DNA of 64,000 bases. Source: Nocardia panacis. GTDB taxonomy: Bacteria > Actinomycetota > Actinomycetes > Mycobacteriales > Mycobacteriaceae. This document shows positions 31,628 through 39,643 of this stretch, piece after piece. Numbering within the stretch: position 1 is the stretch's first letter; every line of letters begins with the position of its first letter. The notes beneath the pieces were generated by a model that had not been told where the DNA came from, did no database searches, and saw only the letters and a list, made by a program, of their open reading frames with translations. Both the position numbers and the translations under genes were made by a program. Where the stretch lies: positions 186,001 through 250,000 of the forward strand of contig NZ_QZFU01000016.1 in NCBI RefSeq assembly GCF_003598715.1. Direction: 5' to 3'.

Positions 31628-32044
31628 ATGAGCGTTGCAATTCGGATGATTGGGGTGGGGATCGGGGCAGCGGCATTGACGATGGGGGTGGCGGGGCCGG
31701 TGCAGGCGCAGTCGGGGATCATTGGGCCGTCGGCGTTCACGTTGACGGTCGGGGAGGGCGAGGCGATCGGGACGGCGGCGAATCAGCGGACGGTGTGGTT
31801 GGTGTGCGCGCCGACCGTATTCGGCACCCATCCGAAGTCGGGGCAGGCATGCGGTGAGCTTGCCGAAGCCGCAGGCAATTTCGACAAGCTCAAGGGACGC
31901 GGCACCCGATTCTGTCCGTTCGTCTACCGCCCTATCACCGTTTCCGCGCAGGGCGTTTGGAACGGGACGAAGGTGTCCTGGCAGCACAAGTACGCGAATT
32001 CGTGCGAGCGCGAGAACACCGACTCGTTCGTCTTCGACTTCTGA
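31628..32044 (+). CDS. Secreted subtilisin-inhibitor-like (SSI family) protease inhibitor
   Basis: The 138-residue precursor has a signal peptide ending near VQAQS (about residue 28). The mature part follows the SSI pattern: SAFTLTVGEGEA, LVCAPTVFGTHP, and GVWNGTKVSW. Four cysteines (60, 75, 96, 126) match the two SSI disulfides. By alignment to CPMVYDP of Streptomyces SSI, the reactive bond is Phe98-Val99 (CPFVYRP), predicting inhibition of subtilisin- or chymotrypsin-like proteases. GAGGG precedes the ATG at 31628. It faces the serine hydrolase gene across 190 bases that include an AT-rich promoter-like segment near 31510-31560. Confidence 0.85.
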   Translation: MSVAIRMIGVGIGAAALTMGVAGPVQAQSGIIGPSAFTLTVGEGEAIGTAANQRTVWLVCAPTVFGTHPKSGQACGELAEAAGNFDKLKGRGTRFCPFVYRPITVSAQGVWNGTKVSWQHKYANSCERENTDSFVFDF

Positions 32045-32200
32045 GCGGCGGCGGCGCGGAGCGGGCTACCAGGCCTTCCCGCCGCGATCAACGGCGTGCC
32101 CGCCGCGAAGCAGGTCTTCGCGGCGCACGCCGCGGACCGTCTTCGGTGTGGAGCCCCGATCGTGCCGAATCCCCGTCGGCGCCAAGGGGACCATGACCGG

Positions 32201-32386
32201 TCATCGCGGCGCCTGCCGGGCGCAGTAGGCGGCGGCCGCCAAGTACTGGCGGCAGTGCGCGCCGTGACCGCCGTGCACCGTGAGTAGGAAACGCGCGCGG
32301 TCGTAGTCGAGACCGAGCGGCTCTTCGGTGCAGTCGCGGCCTTGGATCAACCACAATTCCCTGATATCCGAACGCAATACATCCAT
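32201..32386 (-). CDS. Small Cys/His-rich protein, unknown function (61 aa)
   Basis: A perfect GGAGGTGA lies seven bases upstream of the ATG, which makes this a convincing gene despite its size. The 61-residue product begins MDVLRSDIRELWLIQGRD and includes LLTVHGGHGAHCRQYLAAA. Cys19, His38, His41, His44, Cys45 and Cys55 could bind a metal. It is divergent from the XRE/TPR regulator across 153 bases, which may control it. I do not recognise a named family. Confidence 0.7.
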   Translation of the reverse strand: MDVLRSDIRELWLIQGRDCTEEPLGLDYDRARFLLTVHGGHGAHCRQYLAAAAYCARQAPR

Positions 32387-32539
32387 CTGTTCACCTCCTG
32401 TCGCAATTTCGGGCTTCTCGCTACGGTTTCGGGTGCGGCTCAAGCCTGCTCTCGCGACCGGCGTGCGGACCAGCCCCGAATGCGGATAATTGCGAGTACT
32501 TTTCGGTGGTATCGATCCGCGACGCGGAAGGGGGATCCT

Positions 32540-33823
32540 ATGGTGGAGGTGGACTGGACGGGCAAGGATGTGCTCGCACTGCGCGCGGCGATGCGGCGGA
32601 GCCGATCGGAATTCGCGCGTCTGGTGGGGGTCACCCAGCGCACCGTGATCTTGTGGGAGAAGGGCCGCACGGCTCGCATGCACGCCGCGAGTCAACGGCT
32701 GCTCGACCGGGTGCTCTCCGAGGCCGATTCGGTCGTCGTCGCGCGTTTCGAACGCGCGATCACCGCGGGCCGCAGCCCGGCCATCGACAAGGAAGTCGAG
32801 GATGACGACGTGAACAGGCGAGAACTGCTGGCCTGCCTGGGCGCGGGCCTCGCGGGACCGGCGGCGGCCCTGCTGGCGAACGAGCCCGAGAAGATGCTGG
32901 CCGCGTTGGACGCGGGTTCGATCGGCGAGCGCAGGCTCGGTCTCCTGGAGGAATCGGCGGAGGCGCTGGGCCGCACCGTGATCCGCGTCCCACCGCACGA
33001 GCTATTGGCCGACACCGTCGAGCAGTTCCGCACGGTGCGCACCATCCTGGTCGACCGGCAGGCCACCCACCACCAGGTCCGATTGGTGCGAACGGCGGGC
33101 AGGTTGGCCAATGTGGCGGGCGAGATCCTGTTCAACGAGGGCGATTTCGAGCACGCCCGCCGGTGGTACGGCACGGCCATGCACGCCGCGCAGGATATCG
33201 GCGACCGCTCCTCGGAGGATTTCGCGCTCGCGGGCCTGGCATACCTGCCGACCTACGCCGACAAACCACGCGAGGTGCTGAATCTGCTGGCCCCGCGCCT
33301 GGCCGAGAATCCGCGCCGCGGCGCGGCGGCGGCCTGGCTCTGGGGTATGGCGGCGCGGGCGCATGCGAATCTCGGCGACGCGGCGCAATTCGAGCACAGT
33401 ATTTCCCGTTCTGCCGATGCGCTGGACGGCCTCCCCGATTCCGAACTCCCCCTCGGCATCTTCTCCTACCGCCGGGAGAAGCTGGCTTTCTACCGCGCCA
33501 TCGGCTACGCCCAACTGGGCCGCGCCGAGGAGACAGCGCGCGCCGCCGCCGACGCACTGGCCCACTACGATCCGCGCGAGACCACCGAGCCCGCGCTGGT
33601 CCGCCTCGAATATGCCACGGCGCTACTGCATGCCGGGGAGATAGAGCACGCCTGCGCCGTGGCCACCGAGGCCATCACCGACGCCCACACCTACCTGGGG
33701 TTGACGGTCGGCAAGCGCGCCGCGCGCTTCGACGACGAACTGGGGCGGCGACGCGGCCGAGCGATCACCGAGTGGCGCGAGCGGGCTCGACCCGCGCTGC
33801 TCCCGAACCGCGCTGCGGTATAG
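32540..33823 (+). CDS. XRE-family regulator with TPR-like C-terminal domain
   Basis: The 427-residue protein has an N-terminal HTH (about 10-62; RSEFARLVGVTQRTVILWEKG). A linker with an RRELLACLGAG segment follows, then a long helical region of TPR-like repeats, for example DFEHARRWYGTAMHAAQDIGD and RAEETARAAADALAHYDPRE. Such regulators often sense peptides or partner proteins. GGAAGGGGG precedes the ATG. The divergent 61-residue gene is a plausible target. Confidence 0.85.
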   Translation: MVEVDWTGKDVLALRAAMRRSRSEFARLVGVTQRTVILWEKGRTARMHAASQRLLDRVLSEADSVVVARFERAITAGRSPAIDKEVEDDDVNRRELLACLGAGLAGPAAALLANEPEKMLAALDAGSIGERRLGLLEESAEALGRTVIRVPPHELLADTVEQFRTVRTILVDRQATHHQVRLVRTAGRLANVAGEILFNEGDFEHARRWYGTAMHAAQDIGDRSSEDFALAGLAYLPTYADKPREVLNLLAPRLAENPRRGAAAAWLWGMAARAHANLGDAAQFEHSISRSADALDGLPDSELPLGIFSYRREKLAFYRAIGYAQLGRAEETARAAADALAHYDPRETTEPALVRLEYATALLHAGEIEHACAVATEAITDAHTYLGLTVGKRAARFDDELGRRRGRAITEWRERARPALLPNRAAV

Positions 33824-33840
33824 GGCGATCCGCTCGAGCG

Positions 33841-33877
33841 CGCCGGTGCCGAACCTTCCCCGAGTCCGGCACCGGCG
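33841..33877. terminator. Hairpin between convergent XRE and mftG genes
   Basis: CGCCGGTGCCG (33841-33851) and CGGCACCGGCG (33867-33877) form a perfect 11-bp stem with a 15-base loop. It lies 18 bases after the XRE stop and about 100 bases past the mftG stop. Confidence 0.6.
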
Positions 33878-33981
33878 CGGCGCCGGCGGCCGGGACGGCT
33901 CCCGGCCACTCCGGCATCCAGCGTACTTGTCCTCGGCTCCCTGTCCGGCGGTTCGGCTTCGAATTCCGATAGCGGCCGAAA

Positions 33982-35442
33982 TCAGCTAAGCCCCAGCCAT
34001 TGCGCCGCCCGCTCGGCGATGAGGGCCACCGTGGCGTGCGGCCCACGACTCAATGGCACCGGCGCCACCGACAGATCCACCACGAACAACCCGTCCACCC
34101 CGCGCACGGCGCACCGGGCGTCGACCACCGCCAGGGCGTCGCCCTCGGGACCCATCCGGCAGGTGCCCGAAAGATGCTGTGAGGTACCAAGTTTCGACAT
34201 CAGCCAGCTATCGTTTCCGGGTGAACGCCCCGCAGGCGGCGGATCGAGCGGTGTGACACCCATACCGCGCAGCACCGCATCGGCCACCGCGACACCCGCG
34301 CGCAACCGAACCCGATCCGCTTTTGCCGACAGATAGCCGAAGTCGATCAGCGGCGGATCATCCGGATGCCCGGATCGCAATCGCAGCTCCCCACCGGATC
34401 GCGGCCGCATGGCCGCCACCCCGACCGACCCGACCCCTGGCCGGAATCGCACCGTGTACGGCCGAATCTCGATATCGTCCAGGGCCAACACGTATTCCAG
34501 CGGCACGGTCGCGGAATCCGCGGCCGCGCCATATTCGAGACCGATCTCCGGATGATCCACACACCATGCCCCGACCGGCGCGGCCGCGACCACCTCGATC
34601 CCGAACGCCCGCAGCTCATCCGGCGGCCCGACACCCGAACGCATCAGCAGCGCCGCCGATTCCACCGCCCCGGCGCACAGCACGATCCGACCGGCCGACA
34701 CCATCTCGACCAGACCCGCACGCCGGACTTCCGCACCGATCGCCCGCGCACCGCGAAAGACTATGCGCGTCACCATCGCATCCGCGACTACGGTCAGATT
34801 CGGACGCGTCGACGCGGGCAGCAGATAGGCGCTCCCCGCATCCATCCGCACCCCATCGGCGATATTGCACGGCACCCGCGCCACTCCGGTCGCGGCAGCA
34901 TCGACCCCATTCAGATCCGGAATCTCCGCAAACCCCAGCCCCACCGCGGACTCCGCGAATTCCAGACTGGTCGCGACCGGATCGGCGACGCGACGCACCG
35001 GAATCGGCCCCTCGGTCCCGTGCTCGGGCCGAACACCGAAATCGAGGTCGGACTCCATCCGCCGATAGGCGGGCAGCACCGCCTCGAACGACCACAGGTC
35101 CGAACCCGCCGCCGTCGACCACGCGGCGAAGTCCGCGGCGGAGGCCCTCGCGAAATACCCCCCGTTCACCACCCCCGACCCGCCGATAACCTTGCCGCGC
35201 ACAATATTTCCTGAAACACCGGGGGCGAGCGTCACCGGATACCGCCACAACCACGGCGCATCGGGCTCCAAGGGCAGCCGTGTGGCCGAACGCAACTCCA
35301 ACTGCGCCGAAATCCCTGCCTCCAGCAGCACTACCTGATGGTCCGGATCAGCGCTCAGTCGTGCGGCGAGCACGCACCCTGCGGTGCCACCGCCGATGAC
35401 GAGCGTATCGATCACCGTGGATACGGCGCGGCAGCGCATCAC
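33982..35442 (-). CDS. mftG: Mycofactocin-system GMC oxidoreductase
   Basis: The 486-residue flavoprotein has an N-terminal FAD-binding motif (VIGGGTAGCVLAARLS), then GKVIGGSGVVNGGYFARA, the GMC signature, and a C-terminal TSQHLSGTCRMG...DLSVAPVPLSRGPHA active-site region. MftG links reduced mycofactocin to the respiratory chain. Its position directly after mftF fits the last gene of the mft cluster. Six bases separate it from mftF. Confidence 0.9.
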   Translation of the reverse strand: MMRCRAVSTVIDTLVIGGGTAGCVLAARLSADPDHQVVLLEAGISAQLELRSATRLPLEPDAPWLWRYPVTLAPGVSGNIVRGKVIGGSGVVNGGYFARASAADFAAWSTAAGSDLWSFEAVLPAYRRMESDLDFGVRPEHGTEGPIPVRRVADPVATSLEFAESAVGLGFAEIPDLNGVDAAATGVARVPCNIADGVRMDAGSAYLLPASTRPNLTVVADAMVTRIVFRGARAIGAEVRRAGLVEMVSAGRIVLCAGAVESAALLMRSGVGPPDELRAFGIEVVAAAPVGAWCVDHPEIGLEYGAAADSATVPLEYVLALDDIEIRPYTVRFRPGVGSVGVAAMRPRSGGELRLRSGHPDDPPLIDFGYLSAKADRVRLRAGVAVADAVLRGMGVTPLDPPPAGRSPGNDSWLMSKLGTSQHLSGTCRMGPEGDALAVVDARCAVRGVDGLFVVDLSVAPVPLSRGPHATVALIAERAAQWLGLS

Positions 35443-35448
35443 GCGGAT

Positions 35449-36858
35449 TCAGCGCGGCGGCGCAGTGGGCTTGAGCGCCTCGACACTGCGGGCGCGAAAG
35501 GCCCCGACCCACAGTCCGGTGCCGTAGGCGATATCGTCGAGCCGCTTGTAGGCGACGTAGCGCACCGGGTCGAGCCCGCCCGCGTCGCGGTGGGTGAACC
35601 AGTCGGCGAGTCCGTCGGCCAGCGCCATGGTGACCGCGATGCGCCGAATCCGCCTGGACGCCAGCATGGCCAGCAGGGTGACCGGCCAGTAGTGTCGGCA
35701 CATGGCCGAGGCCATCCGCCAGATACCCGCCACGAATCCGCGCGTCAGGTACAGCGCGGCGATGCGGGTGGAGTTGTCGACACCGGTGAAGACGCGCCGC
35801 AGCCGGACCAGCGCGGCGACCAGGGTGAGTATCGCGCCGATGAGTCCGCAGCGGGTCAGCGTGCCAAACAGCACGGCCGCCAGGACCGTCCAGGACGGCA
35901 CCTGAAGCGGCGAGACCATCCCCTTGTGCCGAGCGCTGAGCGGCGCGGCCCCGGTGCCGTAGAACATTTTTCGACCGAACCAGGCCCGGAAGGACACCCG
36001 GTGGTCGTGCGCGACATGGGCGGCGGGTTCGTAGCGCAGCCGCCAACCCGCGCCCTCGAGCCGCCAGCACAGATCGACATCCTCGGCGACGTGCATGGAT
36101 TCGTCGAAGCCGCCCTCGGCCAAGAGCGCTCGGCGGCGCACCAGCAAAGCCGCGCTCGGCACGTAGGACACCATTCCCCGCGATTGCACCGCCGCCTCGC
36201 GCCGCCCCAGATCCAGCGAGGATCTGGTGTGTTCGTAGCGGGCCAGCGTATTGGATTCCGGGTCGAGCGCCACGATGCGCGGCGCGACCAGTGCCACCTC
36301 CGGATCGCTGAAATGTCCGAGCATGACCTCGAGCCAGCCGCTGCGCGGCACCACATCGGAATCGAGGAAGGCGACGAACTCGGTTGTCGCGGCCCGCAAT
36401 CCGGCATTCCGGGCGGCGGCGGGACCCTGTTTGCGATCGTGGCGCAGCACGGTGACCCGGCATCTGGTGCCGCGATTGCGCGGGATCTGGACGGGCTGGT
36501 CGGAGCCGTCGTCGACCACGATCACATTGTGTCCGCGCAGCGCTGCCAGCAGCCGGGCCAGACCGACGGCATTGTTGTGCAGCGGCACGATGACGGTGAC
36601 ATCCTCGGGCGAGGGGAGCAGGCGCGGACGCGGATTGCCGACTCCGGCGTCGAGCAGCCTTCTGGCAACAACGGCGGATTTCGGGCCGGTCACCTCGAGA
36701 TAGCCGTCGCCGATCATCTCGGCGGCCTCCGGGGCAAGTCTCAGCAACCGCGCGGGCGAACCTCCGATGAGGATCCGTCCCCCGGAGTATGCGCGAACCC
36801 GTGGATCGATCCGCACCCCGAATCCGTCGGGCAGGCGATCATTGCGCATTCCAGGCAT
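35449..36858 (-). CDS. mftF: Mycofactocin glycosyltransferase
   Basis: With the ATG at 36858 the protein is 469 residues, about the usual MftF length; ATG 36849 is also possible. The N-terminus ([20 protein letters not shown]) and [14 protein letters not shown] match the MftF pre-domain. A family 2 glycosyltransferase follows with [17 protein letters not shown] and [14 protein letters not shown]-terminal hydrophobic helices suggest membrane attachment. It adds beta-1,4-linked glucose units to premycofactocin. The frame is open upstream to 37008, but those residues do not look like MftF and lie across a predicted terminator. Confidence 0.9.
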   Translation of the reverse strand: MPGMRNDRLPDGFGVRIDPRVRAYSGGRILIGGSPARLLRLAPEAAEMIGDGYLEVTGPKSAVVARRLLDAGVGNPRPRLLPSPEDVTVIVPLHNNAVGLARLLAALRGHNVIVVDDGSDQPVQIPRNRGTRCRVTVLRHDRKQGPAAARNAGLRAATTEFVAFLDSDVVPRSGWLEVMLGHFSDPEVALVAPRIVALDPESNTLARYEHTRSSLDLGRREAAVQSRGMVSYVPSAALLVRRRALLAEGGFDESMHVAEDVDLCWRLEGAGWRLRYEPAAHVAHDHRVSFRAWFGRKMFYGTGAAPLSARHKGMVSPLQVPSWTVLAAVLFGTLTRCGLIGAILTLVAALVRLRRVFTGVDNSTRIAALYLTRGFVAGIWRMASAMCRHYWPVTLLAMLASRRIRRIAVTMALADGLADWFTHRDAGGLDPVRYVAYKRLDDIAYGTGLWVGAFRARSVEALKPTAPPR

Positions 36859-36897
36859 GCTAGGCGGAGATCGGCGCGCAGGCATCATCGGCTCGGT

Positions 36898-36918
36898 AAA
36901 AAGGACAGAATTCCGTCC
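36898..36918 (-). terminator. Predicted intrinsic terminator between mftB-mftC and mftF
   Basis: On the minus strand GGACGG and CUGUCC pair (one G-U) around AAUU at 36918-36903, then a run of five U residues at 36902-36898. It lies in the 186-base gap where mftD and mftE would normally stand. It may attenuate mftF-mftG expression or mark an old junction. Confidence 0.5.
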
Positions 36919-37044
36919 GAAACCCGCTCGGGGCGGCCGCATTCGCGAGCGGCGCGTGCCCGACGGTCGCCGGAGCAACCCAGCGGATGCTCGGCAACCA
37001 GTCGGCAACTATTTGACGCGCGCACTACCGGTTGGCGATTCGTC

Positions 37045-38535
37045 TCATGCCAACGGACTCTCCGCGCAGGCTCGCGCCGGTTGGCGAACCGTCAGCGTCA
37101 AGGGCACCGGTCCGGCGCCGGCCGGTCGCCGCTGCGGCCGCGAATGATCCACCGCGGACCGGGGAATCGTACGCCCGACAGCCGCGAGCGCCGCCTCTCC
37201 GTAGCCCTGGACGCATTCCGGATCGGGTCCGTCCACCGGCAACCCGGTGAAGAATTTCGCCGCCATGCACCCGCCCCGGCAGGAGTCGTAGTGCGCGCAA
37301 CCCGAGCACGCACCGCCGCCGCTGGGCACCCGCAATCGGGTGAACAATTCCGAATCGGTCCACACCTGCCGAAAACCGCCGTCCGCCACCACATTTCCGG
37401 CCAGGAACTTGTCGTGGATGGCGAACGGGCAGGCGTAGACGTCGCCCACCGGATCCACCAGACAGACCACCCGCCCCGCCCCGCACATATTCAGACCGGG
37501 CAGCGCCGAACCGAAGGCGGAGAGATGGAAGAACGAATCACCGGTGAGCACACCCTCGCCATTGCGCAGCAGCCACTCGTAGAGGTCGCGCTGCTGCTCC
37601 TGAGTGGGATGCAACTCGTCCCACACGTCCGCACCGCGACCCGACGGCCGCAACCGCGTCAAGCGCAGTGTCGCCCCGTATCTTTCGGCGATATCCCGGA
37701 ACTGATCCAGTTGGGGGATGTTGTGGCGGGTGGCCACCACCGAGAGCTTGGCGTCCGCGAAGCCCGCTGCCGCGAGGTTCTCCAATGCGCGAATCGCCAT
37801 ATCGTAGGAGCCGGGTCCGCGCACCGCGTCATTCACCGCGGCGTCCGCCCCGTCCAGCGAGATCTGCACGTCCACATAGTCACTGGCGGCCAGCCGCGCG
37901 GCCACCGCGGGTGTGATCCGAACCCCGTTGGTGGAGAACTTCACTCCGACGTGATGGCTGGTCGCGTAGTCGACCAGTTCCCAGAAGTCGGACCGCACCG
38001 TGGGTTCGCCGCCGCCGATATTCACATAGAACACCTGCATCCGCTCGAACTCGTCGATCAGCGCCTTGCACTGGTCAGTGCTCAGTTCGCGCGGATCGCG
38101 CCGCCCCGAGGAGGACAGGCAGTGCACGCAGGACAGGTTGCAGGCGTAGGTCAGTTCCCAGGTCAGGCAGATCGGCGCGGCCAGACCGGATTCGAACTTG
38201 TCCACCAGTCGCGAACCGCGCGGCTGCGCACCGGTGGGCGTCGAGATCGCCCGCACCGCAGGTTGTTTCGGGGCAGTGGTGGTGAGCATCTGCGAGTCGG
38301 CCAATTGCGCGAGCGCGCGCTCGTAGGGTCCGGCCGACGCATCGGCCACGCCCGCAGCCCGCAGCGCGGCGCGGGCCGACGCGGATTCCCCCAAACCGCG
38401 CACGATCTCGACCATGCGCGGACTCTTCAGGAATGACAGTTGGCGGGTGCCGAAGTGATAGAGCAGCGCGCCGAACGGTTCCGGACGCAGCGCCACCCTC
38501 GGGTGCAGTTCCCACCGGGCATCGAGGTCGAGCAT
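37045..38535 (-). CDS. mftBC: MftB-MftC fusion: peptide chaperone plus radical SAM enzyme
   Basis: One uninterrupted 496-residue frame carries both proteins. Residues 1 to about 92 are MftB, the RRE-type chaperone (HPRVALRPEPFGALLYHFGT, then LSFLKSPRMVEIVRGLG). Residues from about 105 are MftC: LTWELTYACNLSCVHCLSSS holds the radical SAM cysteines 132, 136 and 139, followed by YVNIGGGEPT. A SPASM region ends in CSGCAHYDSCRGGC. MftC decarboxylates and cross-links the Val-Tyr end of MftA. These are normally two genes. The ATG at 38535 has GGAGG six bases upstream and lies 17 bases after mftA. An ATG at residue 83 might allow separate MftC, but no ribosome-binding site precedes it. Confidence 0.9.
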   Translation of the reverse strand: MLDLDARWELHPRVALRPEPFGALLYHFGTRQLSFLKSPRMVEIVRGLGESASARAALRAAGVADASAGPYERALAQLADSQMLTTTAPKQPAVRAISTPTGAQPRGSRLVDKFESGLAAPICLTWELTYACNLSCVHCLSSSGRRDPRELSTDQCKALIDEFERMQVFYVNIGGGEPTVRSDFWELVDYATSHHVGVKFSTNGVRITPAVAARLAASDYVDVQISLDGADAAVNDAVRGPGSYDMAIRALENLAAAGFADAKLSVVATRHNIPQLDQFRDIAERYGATLRLTRLRPSGRGADVWDELHPTQEQQRDLYEWLLRNGEGVLTGDSFFHLSAFGSALPGLNMCGAGRVVCLVDPVGDVYACPFAIHDKFLAGNVVADGGFRQVWTDSELFTRLRVPSGGGACSGCAHYDSCRGGCMAAKFFTGLPVDGPDPECVQGYGEAALAAVGRTIPRSAVDHSRPQRRPAGAGPVPLTLTVRQPARACAESPLA

Positions 38536-38552
38536 GGTCGCCTCCGTCGCGC

Positions 38553-38660
38553 TCAGTAGACGCCGCACATGCCGTCGATCGAGACCTCCTCAACGAGGCT
38601 CTCCTCGATCAGGTCCGCATCCGCGACCTCGTTGGTGGCGGGAATCACGTACTCCGACAT
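38553..38660 (-). CDS. mftA: Mycofactocin precursor peptide
   Basis: This 35-residue peptide starts MSEYVIPATNEVADADL and ends with the invariant MftA core IDGMCGVY. The terminal Val-Tyr is the part converted to the redox cofactor. The leader is acidic (EESLVEEV), as needed for MftB binding. GGAGG lies five bases before the ATG. It heads the cluster, with mftB-mftC 17 bases downstream. Confidence 0.96.
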   Translation of the reverse strand: MSEYVIPATNEVADADLIEESLVEEVSIDGMCGVY

Positions 38661-38717
38661 GGCAACCTCCGAGTCAGGCTTGGCGACTACCCGATGTAGC
38701 GCCGATCACACGATAAC

Positions 38718-38730
38718 GTCAGGGACTGAC
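38718..38730. promoter_or_regulatory. Palindrome upstream of mftA
   Basis: GTCAG-GGA-CTGAC is a perfect 13-base inverted repeat 58 bases upstream of the mftA ATG, in the 223-base gap shared with the divergent TetR gene. It is a candidate operator by position. Confidence 0.35.
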
Positions 38731-38883
38731 AAAATGGAACGCCTCCGTACAAATCCCTTTCGGCCGCCGACGCGCTCGCGATCGTCGCACCCGCGGCCAC
38801 ACGCCCCGACCGGCCGACCCGACGGCGCTCTAGACTGCCGGATGGAAAACAGCTGAACGGAATGTGACGGGTGAGCACCCGCG

Positions 38884-39573
38884 ATGGTCGAGGTGGAGTG
38901 GGAGTCGAACGGATGCAGGCGAACCGGGGGCGGTGTGCGTAACCAGGGCGGACCGGGAAATCCCGCGAATGCGACCCTCTCCGAGGCCGAGATCGTGGAG
39001 GCGGCGCTGCGGGTGGTGCGCGAGGACGGAGTGGCCAAACTCTCGATGCGGCGACTCTCACGCGAACTAGGCGTCTCACCGATGGCCCCCTACTACTACG
39101 TCGCCGACAAACGCGAGCTGCTGGATCTGGTCGCGGGTGCTGCGCTCACCGGAGTGCGAACGCCCCCACCGGAATCCGGCACCTGGCAGCAGCGGCTGCG
39201 CCAACTCGTCGACCAGATCGATGAGAAGTTGCGCAAACATCCGGGCCTCGGCGATGTGCTGATCGAGCAGATGCTGGGCAAACAGCTGGATTTGATCGCG
39301 TCGGTAATGCAGATATTGTTCGACGCGGGCTTCACCGACCGCAATGTGCTCGCCGCCTACGCGACGATCCACACCTACCTGTTCGGCCGCAGTCGGGTGA
39401 ATCCGCGCGACCGCTCGGCCCCCGCCGACGTCACCCTCCCCGATTCGGTGGCCAGGGCCATCAAATACATGCCGGACCTGCGCGGCAGGTACTCCTACGA
39501 CTTCGGTATGGATGTTCTGGTCGCCGGACTCGAGGCGCAGCTTGTCCGGCAGGCGAGCGCCGACGTACGATAA
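38884..39573 (+). CDS. TetR-family regulator between mftA and kshB
   Basis: With ATG 38884 the protein is 229 residues; GTG 38935, 17 codons later, also fits the domain start. The HTH (KLSMRRLSRELGVSPMAPYY, about residues 55-80) is followed by a VADKRELLDLVAGAAL helix typical of the TetR_C group with a PYYYVADK ending. It does not resemble the usual MftR regulator. It could control mftA, itself or kshB; the palindrome at 38718 lies between it and mftA. Confidence 0.85.
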   Translation: MVEVEWESNGCRRTGGGVRNQGGPGNPANATLSEAEIVEAALRVVREDGVAKLSMRRLSRELGVSPMAPYYYVADKRELLDLVAGAALTGVRTPPPESGTWQQRLRQLVDQIDEKLRKHPGLGDVLIEQMLGKQLDLIASVMQILFDAGFTDRNVLAAYATIHTYLFGRSRVNPRDRSAPADVTLPDSVARAIKYMPDLRGRYSYDFGMDVLVAGLEAQLVRQASADVR

Positions 39574-39576
39574 AAC

Positions 39577-39590
39577 TGCAACACGTTCTA
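39577..39590. promoter_or_regulatory. KstR operator (TNNAACNNGTTNNA) upstream of kshB
   Basis: TGCAACACGTTCTA matches every fixed position of the KstR consensus and lies 54 bases before the kshB ATG, just after the TetR stop. KstR is the cholesterol-catabolism repressor of mycolic-acid actinomycetes. No kstR gene is in this window. Confidence 0.75.
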
Positions 39591-39643
39591 GTTTTGCCGC
39601 TGATTCCATCCGGCCGCACCGCGGACCGGCCCGAGAGGACGAC

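Noticed and set aside
38884..39573. The TetR protein next to mftA as the standard MftR
   Set aside because: Its HTH and C-terminal region do not look like the usual MftR, so I left the symbol empty.
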